Source: Candidatus Oscillochloris fontis (GTDB taxonomy: Bacteria; Chloroflexota; Chloroflexia; Chloroflexales; Chloroflexaceae). Taken from it: DNA of 64,000 nucleotides. Position numbers and translations under genes: made by a program. The notes under the pieces are model-generated. The model did not search any database, was not told the origin of the DNA, and worked only from the letters and a program-made list of their open reading frames with translations. Positions within the stretch are counted from its first letter, which is position 1, and each line of letters starts with the position of its first letter. Of the stretch, positions 35,623-44,201 are shown piece after piece. Location of the stretch: NCBI RefSeq assembly GCF_004138135.1, contig NZ_RYFD01000007.1:1-64000 (forward strand), read 5' to 3'.

Positions 35623-36330
35623 TCAATTTACGCCACGTACCGCCACCGGCCCAAAGCCGAGATAGTCGCAGGCGGTGAGTTGGTACGAGACGCCCTCAAC
35701 CGTCTCGTTCATCGCGTGATCATGGTCGTGGCGGCGATGCAGGTGGCCGTAGATGCAGGCGCGGGCGCGGGCGGCGGCGATGCGGCGGGCAAATTCGCTG
35801 GGTTGGCGGTTGATGAAGGGGGGGTAGTGGAGCATCACGATGATCGGGAGGGTTCCGGCAGCGAGTTGGGTGGCGTGTTCTAACGCCCGATCCAGCATGG
35901 TGAGTTCGCGCTGGTAGATCGCCTCGTCGGTGGCCGGATCATACCCCGGCGTCTCCGGGGTGATCCAGCCGCGTGTGCCACACACCACCGCCGTTCCGAG
36001 ATGCAGCGCATCGGCGCTGAGCAGCGCAATGCTGGGGGGCAGTTGCGGGCGGATCGGGTTGACCCGCCGCGAGCACCAGTAGTCGTGGTTGCCCCGGATG
36101 AGTACCTTACGCCCCGGCAGCGCATCAATCCAGCGCAGATCCACGAGTGCGTCACGCAGCTTCATCGCCCACGAGATGTCCCCGGCGATCAACACCCAAT
36201 CATCCGGCGCAACCCGTTCGCGCCAGCGGCGTGCAATCTGCTCCGCGTGATCCTTCCAGTGTGGCCCAAAGATGTCCATCGGCTTGGGCTGGGCGAAGGA
36301 GAGGTGGAGGTCGGAGATGGTCCAGATCAT
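35623..36330 (-). CDS. Calcineurin-like metallophosphoesterase
   Basis: A 235-residue protein with the metallophosphoesterase motifs in order: DLHL (7-10), GDISW, RGNHDYW, MLHYPPF and GHLH. These bind two metal ions and hydrolyse phosphoesters. Close resemblance to the YmdB/YfcE type is not obvious, so the substrate is open. It is co-directional with gyrA and lies upstream of it, separated by 259 bases of palindromic sequence. Confidence 0.88.
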   Translation of the reverse strand: MIWTISDLHLSFAQPKPMDIFGPHWKDHAEQIARRWRERVAPDDWVLIAGDISWAMKLRDALVDLRWIDALPGRKVLIRGNHDYWCSRRVNPIRPQLPPSIALLSADALHLGTAVVCGTRGWITPETPGYDPATDEAIYQRELTMLDRALEHATQLAAGTLPIIVMLHYPPFINRQPSEFARRIAAARARACIYGHLHRRHDHDHAMNETVEGVSYQLTACDYLGFGPVAVRGVN

Positions 36331-36446
36331 GGTGCTCGTTGTTACTTGATGTTGCTTACCCGATTCTGCGCATCATAGCAGCCTGTGGCGTGGTGTGCAA
36401 ATTGGGAGCCTACTGGCGGGGGGAGATTCGCTTCATAGGCGACCCC

Positions 36447-36566
36447 TTGTGCCTCGGTTGTTGACCGCAGAGGACGCCAAGGAACGCAGAGGAAGAACCA
36501 GAGGCCGTAAGCACAAAACCTATCCCTCTGCGCACCTCTGCGGCCTCTGCGGTTGCTATGGCGTAG
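36447..36566 (+). repeat. PE-B element, tandem copy 1
   Basis: It begins TTGTGCCTCGGTTGTTGACC, then arm ACCGCAGAGGACGCC, a loop with AGAGGCCGTAAGC, and arm CTCTGCGGCCTCTGCGGT. The same unit starts again 149 bases later at 36596. The 36331-36792 gap consists largely of these two copies. Confidence 0.8.
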
Positions 36567-36595
36567 ACGTATGGGGCTTCGTCATGACGCGCTCT

Positions 36596-36711
36596 TTGTG
36601 CCTCGGTTGTTGACCGCAGAGGACGCCAAGGAACGCAGAGGAAGAACCAGAGGCCGTACCCACAGGGAGCACAAAACCTATCCCTCTGCGTACCTCTGCG
36701 GTTGCTATGGT
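36596..36711 (+). repeat. PE-B element, tandem copy 2
   Basis: It is nearly identical to copy 1 over the left arm and loop (with an insertion ACCCACAGGGAGC) and has a shortened right arm. The spacer from 36567 to 36595 contains CGTAGACGTATGGGGCTTCG. No terminal TAACCGAATGC is preserved in either copy. Confidence 0.78.
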
Positions 36712-36792
36712 GGGACTAGAATTTAGCCCCAAAGCGGGCTAGAATGGAAGGAAGATAGCCAAGAGCAACGCCCTAGAAGTGAGGAAGGGATC

Positions 36793-37023
36793 ATGACCAC
36801 CGAGACGATCACCATCCGCGTGACCCCACGCATTGCCCAACTCTTCCGAATTGCGCCCCAGGAGGTGCAACAGAAGATTGAGTTGCTCATCAATCATCAA
36901 ATAGATGCTGCGTTTGATAGCAGCGAAACACTTACTGCATTGATGACCCGTATCAGTCATATCGCCCAAGCACGAGGTATGACTCCTGAGATACTCCAGG
37001 ATATCCTCAATGACAATGATTAG
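36793..37023 (+). CDS. Putative antitoxin of the PIN-type pair
   Basis: A 76-residue protein with a beta-like start (ETITIRVTPRIAQLFRIAP) and helical rest (EVQQKIELLINHQIDAAF, ALMTRISHIAQARGM). It has the size and position of an antitoxin directly upstream of the PIN toxin, overlapping it by 14 bases. I do not recognise a named antitoxin family. The start is ATG 36793 with AGGAAGGGATC upstream. Confidence 0.7.
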   Translation: MTTETITIRVTPRIAQLFRIAPQEVQQKIELLINHQIDAAFDSSETLTALMTRISHIAQARGMTPEILQDILNDND

Positions 37024-37426
37024 GTGTGTCTTCGATACGAATGTTATTGTAAGCGCGTTGCTCTTCGACCAATCAACTCCTGCCCAAGCGATATTTTATG
37101 CTGTTCAGCATGGAATAATCCTGCTTTCAGCGGAAACATTGGCCGAATTAACCAAGGTCATTCGACGCAAGAAGTTCGAAGCCTATATTCCGCTTCATGA
37201 CCGAGAACACTTTTTGACCAAATTCGTGCTTGGATCTGAGATTGTGACCATTCACGAACAAATAGACCTTTGCCGTGATGCGAAAGATAACAAATTCCTG
37301 GAAGTTGCTGTGAATGGAAATGCAACCGTCCTCGTATCAGGCGATGAAGATCTGACTGTATTGCATCCATTCCGCAACATTCCCATCATCTCACCGCAAG
37401 CATTTTTGCAGCACTATGGCGGGTAG
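37010..37426 (+). CDS. PIN-domain toxin (COG1569 type)
   Basis: A 138-residue PIN nuclease: FDTNVIVSALLF with the first catalytic Asp, ETLAELTKVIRR with the conserved Glu, and DAKDNKFLEVAVNGNATVLVSGDEDL with the remaining acidic residues. These proteins cleave RNA when free of their antitoxin. ATG 37010 and ATG 37016 are both possible. Local GC content is lower than in flanking genes, consistent with horizontal gain. Confidence 0.87.
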   Translation: MTMIRCVFDTNVIVSALLFDQSTPAQAIFYAVQHGIILLSAETLAELTKVIRRKKFEAYIPLHDREHFLTKFVLGSEIVTIHEQIDLCRDAKDNKFLEVAVNGNATVLVSGDEDLTVLHPFRNIPIISPQAFLQHYGG

Positions 37427-37476
37427 AAATAAGAATAGGGGGAACGCCGCACAAGCCCTCCCACACATTTTGGCAG

Positions 37477-37482
37477 TATAAT
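37477..37482 (+). promoter_or_regulatory. Possible -10 box upstream of the first GT-C gene
   Basis: A perfect TATAAT lies 34 bases before the start of the 936-residue membrane protein. A TTGACA-like -35 is not visible at 16-18 bases, so this is tentative. Confidence 0.35.
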
Positions 37483-37516
37483 AGCCCGATGCTGCTCTGC
37501 TTAAGGTGGATGGATA

Positions 37517-40327
37517 ATGGGTGTTGCTGACTTTCAGCCAAAGTATGCCAACTGGCAATCGGTCTGGCCCACGCTGCGATCACTGGGGTTGGTGCTGCTC
37601 CTTGCGCTTGCCGTTGGGATGATGGCCTACCAGTCTCCACCGACAGGCAAGGTGCGCGTGGGATGGCTGGGGGATCGCCTCTTCCTCGGTAGTGATCCGG
37701 GGTTGGGTGCGCTGCCGCTTGAGCGCGGTGATTTTTTTGCCGATGACCTTACCCCCGACTCGCCTACCGGGCGCAGCCGTTGGACCCGTGAGCATGCGCG
37801 GGTGATCTTGCCCAATCTGGGGGCTGGGGCGGATCTGGATCTGGTGGTTCAGGCCCAGGGTTGGCCGAGTGATGTGCTGCGCCACGATCTCGATCAACCG
37901 ACGATTACCGTCTTTGCGGATGGTCAGCCGGTGGGTTCGTTTGTGCCTCAATCGGGTTGGGGTGCGTACCATGTGCGGATTCCCGCAGCCGTGCAGGTGG
38001 GTGGAGATCTTCAGATTGATCTCCAAGGTAGTGCGACCTTTACCGATACGCTCACGTTTGGGAACGATCCGCGCCTGAAGGCGCTGCGCCTCGCTGAGTT
38101 GCGGGTCTCGCCAACTGAGCAGCGGCTGTTGGCCTTTTATCCGCCCGCCTGGAATGCGATCTTCCTGCTCGGCCTGAATGCGCTGCTCTTCTTTCTGCTC
38201 GTCTCGTGCCTCACTTCTGCGCCGGTGATCACCTTTCCGCTGACGCTGGTTGCCGTGGGGCTGGCCGGGGTCGGGTTGGCCTTTACCCGCGTCTGGATGG
38301 GTGCGGCGCTCTCGGTGACGCTGCTCGCGCAGGCCGGGTTGTTGCTGCTGGCATGGCGCACGACGCTGTTGGCCTGGCTGCGGGCGCTGGTGCGTCGGTA
38401 TGGCCTTGGGAGTGGGCTGGGGTATGGGTTGGTGGCGGCGGCGCTGATCTGGTTTATAGCCAGTTTGAACCAACTCTTGGCCTGGTTCGGCAACCACGGC
38501 GGGCCGCTCTTCTGGACGATCTTCCCCGACTCGTTGCTCTATAGTCTGCTCGGTGCTGGTTTGTTGGTGTTGGCGCTGGTGTTGGGCCGCGAGGGTCTGC
38601 CCCGCCTGACGGATCGGGTTGTGGCGGGGCTGGGGTCGCCACGCGGGGCGGTGCTGCTGCTCACCACCTTCTGCCTGATCTGGATCGGCTATGAGGCGTG
38701 GGTGATCTTCCAACTGCCCTATGTGGGCCACGCCGATTATTCCGATAATGCGGTGGTGGCGCGCAATCTGGTAGCGGGGCGCGGGTGGGTGGTGGATTAT
38801 GTCACCCAGTTCTACACGGTCAATGCCGAGTTGACCCGCCCGCAGGAGACATGGCCGCTGCTCCAGCCGGTCTGGATTGCGCCCTTCTTTGCGCTCTTTG
38901 GGCCGACGCCATGGGCAGCGAAGCTGCCCAATCTGGTCTTCAACCTGTTGCTGGCGCTGCTGATCTTTCTGGTTGGTAGCCGCATCTGGGATCGGCGGGT
39001 TGGGTTGACGGCGGCGATCTTTGTGTTGACCAACTATCTCTTCTTCCGGCTGACGATCTATGCGACCAGCGATTTGGCTTTTGTGGTCTGGTGTATGGGG
39101 GCGATTTTTTGCCTCTATCAGAGTACGCAGGCTGAAGCTGCACCCGATCAGCGCTGGTTGATCGCGGCGGGGCTGCTGTGTGGCTTGATGATGCTGCAAA
39201 AGCCGAGTGGCGCGATCATGCTGGCGGGGATGGGGCTGTGGTTGTTGGGTTTCCTCTATACAACTCGCCCGCATACGATTAAGGCCGTCATCACGGCGGC
39301 GCTCAGTTTTGGCCTCCCGGCGCTGATCGTGCTGGCTCCCTATGTCATCCGCAACCTGCTCCTGTTTGGCAAGCCGGTCTTTTCGACTGAGAGCTATGAT
39401 GCTTGGGTGTTGGGCTACCGAGGCAACAGCGGCGATGCCTGGGAGGAGATCTATCGTGTCTTTACGCCGGTGTGGGGCGGGCCGGGGTTGCCGGATCGGA
39501 GTTGGATCATGCGCTGGGGCTTCGATGCGACCCTGGAGAAGCTGATCGCGCAGGTGCGCGAGCTACGCAACTACCTCATGCCGGTCTGGCATGGTGCGCC
39601 CGATGGGGTGGCGTGGCTCTTTAGTAATAACGAGCGTAAGAATATCGCCAGCGACCTGGGCGCGTGGATGGCGCTGATCGGCATGATCGCCGCGTTGCGC
39701 TCCCGTCGCCGTCTGGTGGGGCTGTTGGCGGCGGCCTATCTGCCCTATATGGTCTTTATGATTACCTACTGGCGCACCAACGAGGAGCGCTACTGGGTGA
39801 TGCTCATTCCCTGGTTGGCGCTGCTGGCCGCGTGGGCGATCTGGGGCGGGTATGACCGGCTGGCTCAGATCGGGGATCGCCGTTGGGCACCGCTGGGCTT
39901 GATCCTGGTGCTGGTGGCGATCAGTGGGGTGCTCGGTTTCTCGCGCCCTGATATTGCTAAGAAGGTGCGTGAAGAGACGGCAATCTGGGCACCCGATCTG
40001 GCTGCATACACGTGGATCGATCAGCATGTGCCCGCCGATGCCGTGCTGATGACGCGCATCCCCTGGCAGGCCAACTGGCATACCCAGCGCTCCACATTGA
40101 TGATTCCCAATACACCGAGCCGCGATCTGCTGCTCGAAATTGCCCACCACTATGGTGCCGATTATCTGGTGCTAGAGAATCAGCAACGAGTCAAGGGTGA
40201 TGGCGGGCGCCAGTTGAATAAACTGCTCGATCATGGGAATCAAGTGGGCGCTGTCATCGAGGGCTTTGAATTGGTGTATGCTAGTCCGAGCGCAGATTTT
40301 CGCGCCTTTGTGTATCGGATTCCATAA
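37517..40327 (+). CDS. GT-C type membrane glycosyltransferase 1
   Basis: A 936-residue protein. One N-terminal membrane helix (~20-38) is followed by a ~170-residue extracytoplasmic beta-rich region, then a large multi-helix membrane core (~215-790) and a short soluble end. The GT-C core shows acidic and aromatic residues in the first external loop (YVGHADYSDNAVVARNLVAGRGW), as in GT39/ArnT-like dolichol or polyprenol-sugar-dependent enzymes. It likely transfers a sugar from a polyprenyl carrier to a surface target. Unlike the next three GT-C genes it carries no inserted palindromes. Confidence 0.75.
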   Translation: MGVADFQPKYANWQSVWPTLRSLGLVLLLALAVGMMAYQSPPTGKVRVGWLGDRLFLGSDPGLGALPLERGDFFADDLTPDSPTGRSRWTREHARVILPNLGAGADLDLVVQAQGWPSDVLRHDLDQPTITVFADGQPVGSFVPQSGWGAYHVRIPAAVQVGGDLQIDLQGSATFTDTLTFGNDPRLKALRLAELRVSPTEQRLLAFYPPAWNAIFLLGLNALLFFLLVSCLTSAPVITFPLTLVAVGLAGVGLAFTRVWMGAALSVTLLAQAGLLLLAWRTTLLAWLRALVRRYGLGSGLGYGLVAAALIWFIASLNQLLAWFGNHGGPLFWTIFPDSLLYSLLGAGLLVLALVLGREGLPRLTDRVVAGLGSPRGAVLLLTTFCLIWIGYEAWVIFQLPYVGHADYSDNAVVARNLVAGRGWVVDYVTQFYTVNAELTRPQETWPLLQPVWIAPFFALFGPTPWAAKLPNLVFNLLLALLIFLVGSRIWDRRVGLTAAIFVLTNYLFFRLTIYATSDLAFVVWCMGAIFCLYQSTQAEAAPDQRWLIAAGLLCGLMMLQKPSGAIMLAGMGLWLLGFLYTTRPHTIKAVITAALSFGLPALIVLAPYVIRNLLLFGKPVFSTESYDAWVLGYRGNSGDAWEEIYRVFTPVWGGPGLPDRSWIMRWGFDATLEKLIAQVRELRNYLMPVWHGAPDGVAWLFSNNERKNIASDLGAWMALIGMIAALRSRRRLVGLLAAAYLPYMVFMITYWRTNEERYWVMLIPWLALLAAWAIWGGYDRLAQIGDRRWAPLGLILVLVAISGVLGFSRPDIAKKVREETAIWAPDLAAYTWIDQHVPADAVLMTRIPWQANWHTQRSTLMIPNTPSRDLLLEIAHHYGADYLVLENQQRVKGDGGRQLNKLLDHGNQVGAVIEGFELVYASPSADFRAFVYRIP

Positions 40328-40343
40328 GGTGCGGTCTATTTAA

Positions 40344-40472
40344 GTAACTGTTCACACGTGGTTGACGCAAAGGCGCAGAGACGCAAAGGGTTTAATTGGG
40401 GTCTATCTTGAAGGCTTTGCGTCTTAGCGGCTTTGCGTCAAAACCGGGATGCTAGGAGAAGTGTGAACTGTG
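40344..40472 (+). repeat. PE-A element between GT-C1 and GT4
   Basis: GTAACTGTTCACAC (40344-40357) opens the copy and GTGTGAACTG (40461-40470) closes it, with arms GACGCAAAGGCGCAGAGACG and TGCGTCTTAGCGGCTTTGCG and the motif AAAACCGGGATGCTAGGAG. It is the second most complete PE-A in the window. Confidence 0.8.
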
Positions 40473-40496
40473 ATTTATTCAACGGGAATTGGTTCT

Positions 40497-41735
40497 ATGC
40501 GCATTGTAATGTTGGCCTCGTCATATCCCAAGTATCCCGGTGAAACGACCGCGCCGTTCATTGAGGAGATCGCCGCCGGAGCGGTGGCACGCGGGCATCA
40601 GGTGACGCTGTTGGCTCCCTGGCACCCCGACCTCCGGCGTGCCCCGCAGGAGCGCGGGGTGGATCTACGCTTCTTTCGCTATGCGCCGCATCCGGCACTG
40701 AATATCTGGGGTTATGCTCAGTCGCTGCTGAGTGACACCCACATTAAGCGGCGGGCGCTGCTGGCGGCGCCCTTCGCCCTGGGTGCTTCGGCACTGGCGC
40801 TGCTGCGTACCCTGAATGCTGCTCGCCGCGCCGGGTCGCCCTTCGATCTGGTGCAGGCGCATTGGGTCTTGCCGAATGGGCCACCGGCTGCGCTGGTGGC
40901 GCGGATGCACCATCTGCCCTTGGTGATCAGTCTGCATGGCAGCGACATCTACCTGGCCGAACGGGGCCGCATCGCTGGCATCGTGGCACGCGCCGCCTTT
41001 GCGCAGGCCACTGCGGTGACGGCGTGTAGTGGCGATCTGGGTCAGCGCGGGATTAGGCTGGGAGCCGCTGCGAGCAAGAGTAGCATCATCCCTTATGGGG
41101 TGAATATCCGCGAGTTTCGCCCCGACCCGCAGGCACAGGCGGCGGTGCGCGCCGAGTTGGGTTTGGGTGAAGGTGTGCCGTTGGTGATCGGGTTGGGGCG
41201 GCTGGTGGCCAAGAAGGGCTTTGGTGTGCTGCTCGATGCATGGCCGCAGGTATTGCGCAGCTATCCGCAGGCGCTGTTGTGTATCGTCGGGTATGGCGAT
41301 CTGCGGGCGCAGCTTGAAGCCCAGGCGCAGCGGCTGGGGATCGCGGCCCAGGTGCGCTTCACCGGCCAATTGGATCGCCAGCGCACGGCGCGCTACCTCG
41401 CCGCCGCCGATGTCTTTGCGTTGCCCATCGTGCGCGAGGGGGTGGACGGGTTGCCGAATGTGTTGCTGGAGGCCATGGGTGCGGCGCGTCCGGTGGTGGC
41501 CTCGCGGGTGGCTGGGGTTCCCGATGTGATCGCGGATGGCGTGCATGGCCTGATCGTCCCCGAACGTGACCCGGCGGCGCTGGCGCAGGCGATCATGCGC
41601 CTGATTGCGGATCGCCCCTTTGCGGAAGGGCTTGGCCGTGCCGCTCGCCGCCGCATCGAAGAGGAACTGACCTGGGAAAAGACCTGCGAGCGCTTTGAGC
41701 AGGTTTACGTAGGGGCGAAGCATCGCCTACTGTAG
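40497..41735 (+). CDS. GT4 family glycosyltransferase
   Basis: A 412-residue GT-B enzyme: N-terminal MRIVMLASSYPKYPGETTAPF, acceptor-side VISLHGSDIYLAE, and the C-terminal GT4 signature LVIGLGRLVAKKGFGVLLDAW, VRFTGQLDRQ, and the E-x7-E motif in GVDGLPNVLLEAMGAARPVVAS. It transfers a sugar from a nucleotide donor to a glycan or lipid in the cytoplasm. ATG 40497 is used because upstream codons belong to a PE-A element. The last residues (VGAKHRLL) and the stop come from a PE-C palindrome. Confidence 0.9.
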   Translation: MRIVMLASSYPKYPGETTAPFIEEIAAGAVARGHQVTLLAPWHPDLRRAPQERGVDLRFFRYAPHPALNIWGYAQSLLSDTHIKRRALLAAPFALGASALALLRTLNAARRAGSPFDLVQAHWVLPNGPPAALVARMHHLPLVISLHGSDIYLAERGRIAGIVARAAFAQATAVTACSGDLGQRGIRLGAAASKSSIIPYGVNIREFRPDPQAQAAVRAELGLGEGVPLVIGLGRLVAKKGFGVLLDAWPQVLRSYPQALLCIVGYGDLRAQLEAQAQRLGIAAQVRFTGQLDRQRTARYLAAADVFALPIVREGVDGLPNVLLEAMGAARPVVASRVAGVPDVIADGVHGLIVPERDPAALAQAIMRLIADRPFAEGLGRAARRRIEEELTWEKTCERFEQVYVGAKHRLL

Positions 41736-41782
41736 AGTATGGGGAACACGAGCTAGATTGGCGGGCGATGCTTCGCCCCTAC
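41709..41782. repeat. PE-C palindrome forming the 3' end of the GT4 gene
   Basis: GTAGGGGCGAAGCATCGCC (41709-41727) is paired with GGGCGATGCTTCGCCCCTAC (41763-41782). The left arm is translated as the C-terminal residues of the GT4 enzyme, and the TAG stop at 41733-41735 lies in the loop. The loop sequence (GTATGGGGAACACGAGC) is related to other PE-C copies. Confidence 0.8.
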
Positions 41783-41808
41783 ACGATGATCGATAATCGA
41801 GGTTAGTC

Positions 41809-44124
41809 TTGCGTCGCCTACAGCATCCGCTTGTTGCCCCACTCGTCCTCTTCGGGTTCGCCCTCGCGCTACGCCTCTACCACCTGGATGCACAGAGCCT
41901 CTGGTTGGATGAGGGCAGTAGCTGGCAGGTGGCCAATCTGCCGTGGGCCGATCTGCTGCGCGATCTGGTGAGTCCCTCGGCGGCCTACCCGCTCTACCAC
42001 CTGCTGCTGAAGCTCTGGATCATGCTGGCCGGGGATAGTGAGGCGATGTTGCGCCTACCCTCAGCGCTGGCCGGGGCGGCAGCGGTGCCGGTGATCTACT
42101 TGGCGGGACGGGTAGGGAACCCGCATGCGCGGCTGGCGCCCCTGGCGTCCGCACTGATCGCTATGGTTGGCCCCTTCCCGCTCTGGTATGCGCAAGAGGC
42201 CAAGGCGTATAGTCTGTTGTTGCTGGCGGCGGCGCTGCTCGTCTGGGCGGGGATGCGGGCGCTGCACCCTCCTAGCCTCCAGGTTTTAACGCAAAGACGC
42301 GAAGGCGCAGAGCCGGCAACAAAACCTTGCATGGCTTCGACAAGCATGGCTTCGACAAGCTCAGCCACCGCCACCGCGCCGCTGGCTGAGCTTGTCGAAG
42401 CCATGCGGCGCATCCCAGAACTTCTTCGCGCTAACAAACCTTCGCGCCTTCGCGCCTTTGCGTCAATACGAGGTTTCTTTACATATGAATCTAACTGGCG
42501 CAGCTTTGCCCTGATCGCGCTAGTGGCGCTGAGCATCCACCGCCTCGCAGCGTTGGTGGTGTTGGCCATCGGCTGGGCGTGGGTGGTGCAACGCAGGCCG
42601 GGGTGGAAGATCGGGGTGATCGGGATGAGTCTGGCCAGTGCGGGGTTGGTGGGGGTGATGGCACTCGGACTCGGCAGTGACCGCGCCGCTACCGGAGCCT
42701 ACATCCCCGCTGGGCCGCTCGATGCGCTCTGGCTCACGTTTACCCGCTTTAGCCTCGACCGTTGGCCGGGGGATGCCGCCTGGTGGTGGCTGTTGCCGTG
42801 GGGGCTGCTCTTCATCTGGGGGATGCTGGGGCTGGTGCGGGATCTGCGCCGCCCCCTCGCGCAGACGTGGCTCTGTCTGCTGCTCGTGCCGCTCGTTCTC
42901 TTCGGTCTGCAATTGCTCTTCACGCGGCTCTATGAGGCGCGCTACCTGATCGTGGTCTATCCGATCTGGGTGTTGGTGTTGGGGTATCCGTTAAGGAGGG
43001 TATCATCCTCGGTAGTACGCCATAGCAACCGCAGAGGAGACAGAGGTACGCAGAGGGATAGGTTTCATGCTACCTCTGGTTCTTCCTCTGCGTTCCTCTG
43101 CGTCCTCTGCGGTCAACAACCGGAGCGCAAGAGAATGCCAATAGGGATCATCCCCCACCTGGCCCCAGCCATCCTACTTCTCCTCGCGCTCGCCACCAGC
43201 ACCTCGGCGCTGCTCACGCCGCCCTTCGGCCTCTTTTCGGGGGCGGCGGTGAAGGAGCAGTACCGCGAGGCCATCCGCGAGTTAGCGCTGCGGGTGCATC
43301 CCGATGATGCGGTGGTGGTGCATCCCTCCTACATCCGCCCGCTCTACGACTACTATATGCGGCAGATGAGTACCGATCCGGCTCCAACCCCACTCGTCTT
43401 TGCCGATTTCTGGCAGGGCGAAACCGCCTACGGCCAGCGCGAGTGGGACATCGAACGGCGCGCCAATCTGGCCGGGTATAGCCGCAGCTTCCTGCTGATT
43501 GCGCCCGACCATGCGCGCACGGTGGATGCGCCCGCACCGGGCGATGAGTATGGGCTGGTGGGTAACTTCTGGGCCTTCAGTCGCGAGCAGCGCACATGGC
43601 CATGTGGAATCTGGCGCTACCACGGGGTACATCTCTTCTGCCAGGAGGCTCCCGAAACCTACATCACCGGCGAGCGCATCAGTCCGGCCACCCCGGTTGG
43701 TGTCACCTTCGCACAGCAACTTATCTTCCAAGGCTTTACCCTGAAGGCATGGCAAACCGATCCGCCGGGGGTCTATCGCGCCGGGGGCAACCTGCCGATC
43801 AGCCTCTTCTGGGACGTAACCAGCCAACCGAGTGAGGATTTCAGCTTCTTTCTGCACCTGTGCCAGGATTGTAGCGCCCCACCGGTGGCCGGAGATGATG
43901 GCCAACCGCTCGCGGGCTACCTGCCCACCAGTACGTGGCTACCCGGCAAGCCCGCCCGCGATGATCGCACGATTGCGCTGCCCGCCGATCTCCCCGCTGG
44001 ACGCTACACCCTGCTCTTGGGGATCTATCGCCCCAGCAACCCAGCCCCGGATGCACGCTTGCAGGTCGAGGGCGGTATGGAGGATGGGCGATTCGTGTTG
44101 GGGAGTGTGGAGATTATTCGGTGA
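41809..44124 (+). CDS. GT-C type membrane glycosyltransferase 2, with two in-frame palindromes
   Basis: A 771-residue protein. The core resembles GT39 (LRLYHLDAQSLWLDEGSS in the first loop, SALAGAAAVPVIYLAGRV). It has about ten to twelve membrane helices and a ~200-residue C-terminal soluble region. Two non-native segments interrupt it: a ~70-residue PE-A insert (bases ~42270-42483) with another palindrome nested in its loop, and a ~50-residue PE-B insert (~42986-43138, SSSVVRHSNRRGDRGTQRD). Both keep the frame. The start is TTG 41809 after GAGG. Confidence 0.72.
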   Translation: MRRLQHPLVAPLVLFGFALALRLYHLDAQSLWLDEGSSWQVANLPWADLLRDLVSPSAAYPLYHLLLKLWIMLAGDSEAMLRLPSALAGAAAVPVIYLAGRVGNPHARLAPLASALIAMVGPFPLWYAQEAKAYSLLLLAAALLVWAGMRALHPPSLQVLTQRREGAEPATKPCMASTSMASTSSATATAPLAELVEAMRRIPELLRANKPSRLRAFASIRGFFTYESNWRSFALIALVALSIHRLAALVVLAIGWAWVVQRRPGWKIGVIGMSLASAGLVGVMALGLGSDRAATGAYIPAGPLDALWLTFTRFSLDRWPGDAAWWWLLPWGLLFIWGMLGLVRDLRRPLAQTWLCLLLVPLVLFGLQLLFTRLYEARYLIVVYPIWVLVLGYPLRRVSSSVVRHSNRRGDRGTQRDRFHATSGSSSAFLCVLCGQQPERKRMPIGIIPHLAPAILLLLALATSTSALLTPPFGLFSGAAVKEQYREAIRELALRVHPDDAVVVHPSYIRPLYDYYMRQMSTDPAPTPLVFADFWQGETAYGQREWDIERRANLAGYSRSFLLIAPDHARTVDAPAPGDEYGLVGNFWAFSREQRTWPCGIWRYHGVHLFCQEAPETYITGERISPATPVGVTFAQQLIFQGFTLKAWQTDPPGVYRAGGNLPISLFWDVTSQPSEDFSFFLHLCQDCSAPPVAGDDGQPLAGYLPTSTWLPGKPARDDRTIALPADLPAGRYTLLLGIYRPSNPAPDARLQVEGGMEDGRFVLGSVEIIR
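42270..42483 (+). repeat. PE-A inside GT-C2 with a nested palindrome
   Basis: The PE-A head CCTCCTAGCCTCCAGGTTTT and its arm ACGCAAAGACGCGAAGGCGC are matched by CCTTCGCGCCTTCGCGCC and CTTTGCGTCAATACGAGG at the far end. The loop contains a perfect 19-bp inverted repeat GGCTTCGACAAGCTCAGCC (42348-42366, complement 42384-42402), a repeat type known from many bacterial genomes. All is translated without a stop. Confidence 0.8.
42986..43138 (+). repeat. PE-B inside GT-C2
   Basis: The arms CAACCGCAGAGGAGACAGAGG and its mate CCTCTGCGTCCTCTGCGG flank GGTTTCATGCTACC. The left boundary reads CCGTTAAGGAGGGTATCATC. The terminal TAACCGAATGC is lost and only AATGCC remains. The copy is eroded, shorter than the 44523 and 47416 copies and has no clear flanking direct repeat, yet is still in frame. 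Confidence 0.75.
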
Positions 44125-44139
44125 AACCAGGATGATTGA

Positions 44140-44185
44140 TTTCACGCAAAGGCGCAGAGACGCAAAGATTCTTTGTGTTCTTTTG
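44140..44185 (+). repeat. PE-A fragment before GT-C3
   Basis: TTTCACGCAAAGGCGCAGAG and ACGCAAAGATTC is one arm of PE-A with no opposing arm. It lies between GT-C2 and the chosen start of GT-C3 and explains a spurious upstream extension of that gene. Confidence 0.55.
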
Positions 44186-44201
44186 CAACCACGAACCAGA
44201 C

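Noticed and set aside
36447-36711. CRISPR-like array
   Set aside because: There are only two long imperfect units with internal palindromes, no short constant repeat, no unique 30-40 base spacers and no cas genes.
37580-39274. A 564-codon open frame on the minus strand, antisense to GT-C1
   Set aside because: It is rich in Arg, Gln, Pro and His, as expected for the shadow of a hydrophobic GC-rich gene, has no domain, and the plus-strand frame has clear membrane-protein character.
44136-44201. Upstream TTG start for GT-C3
   Set aside because: The extension translates a PE-A fragment; ATG 44202 gives a normal charged start before the first membrane helix.
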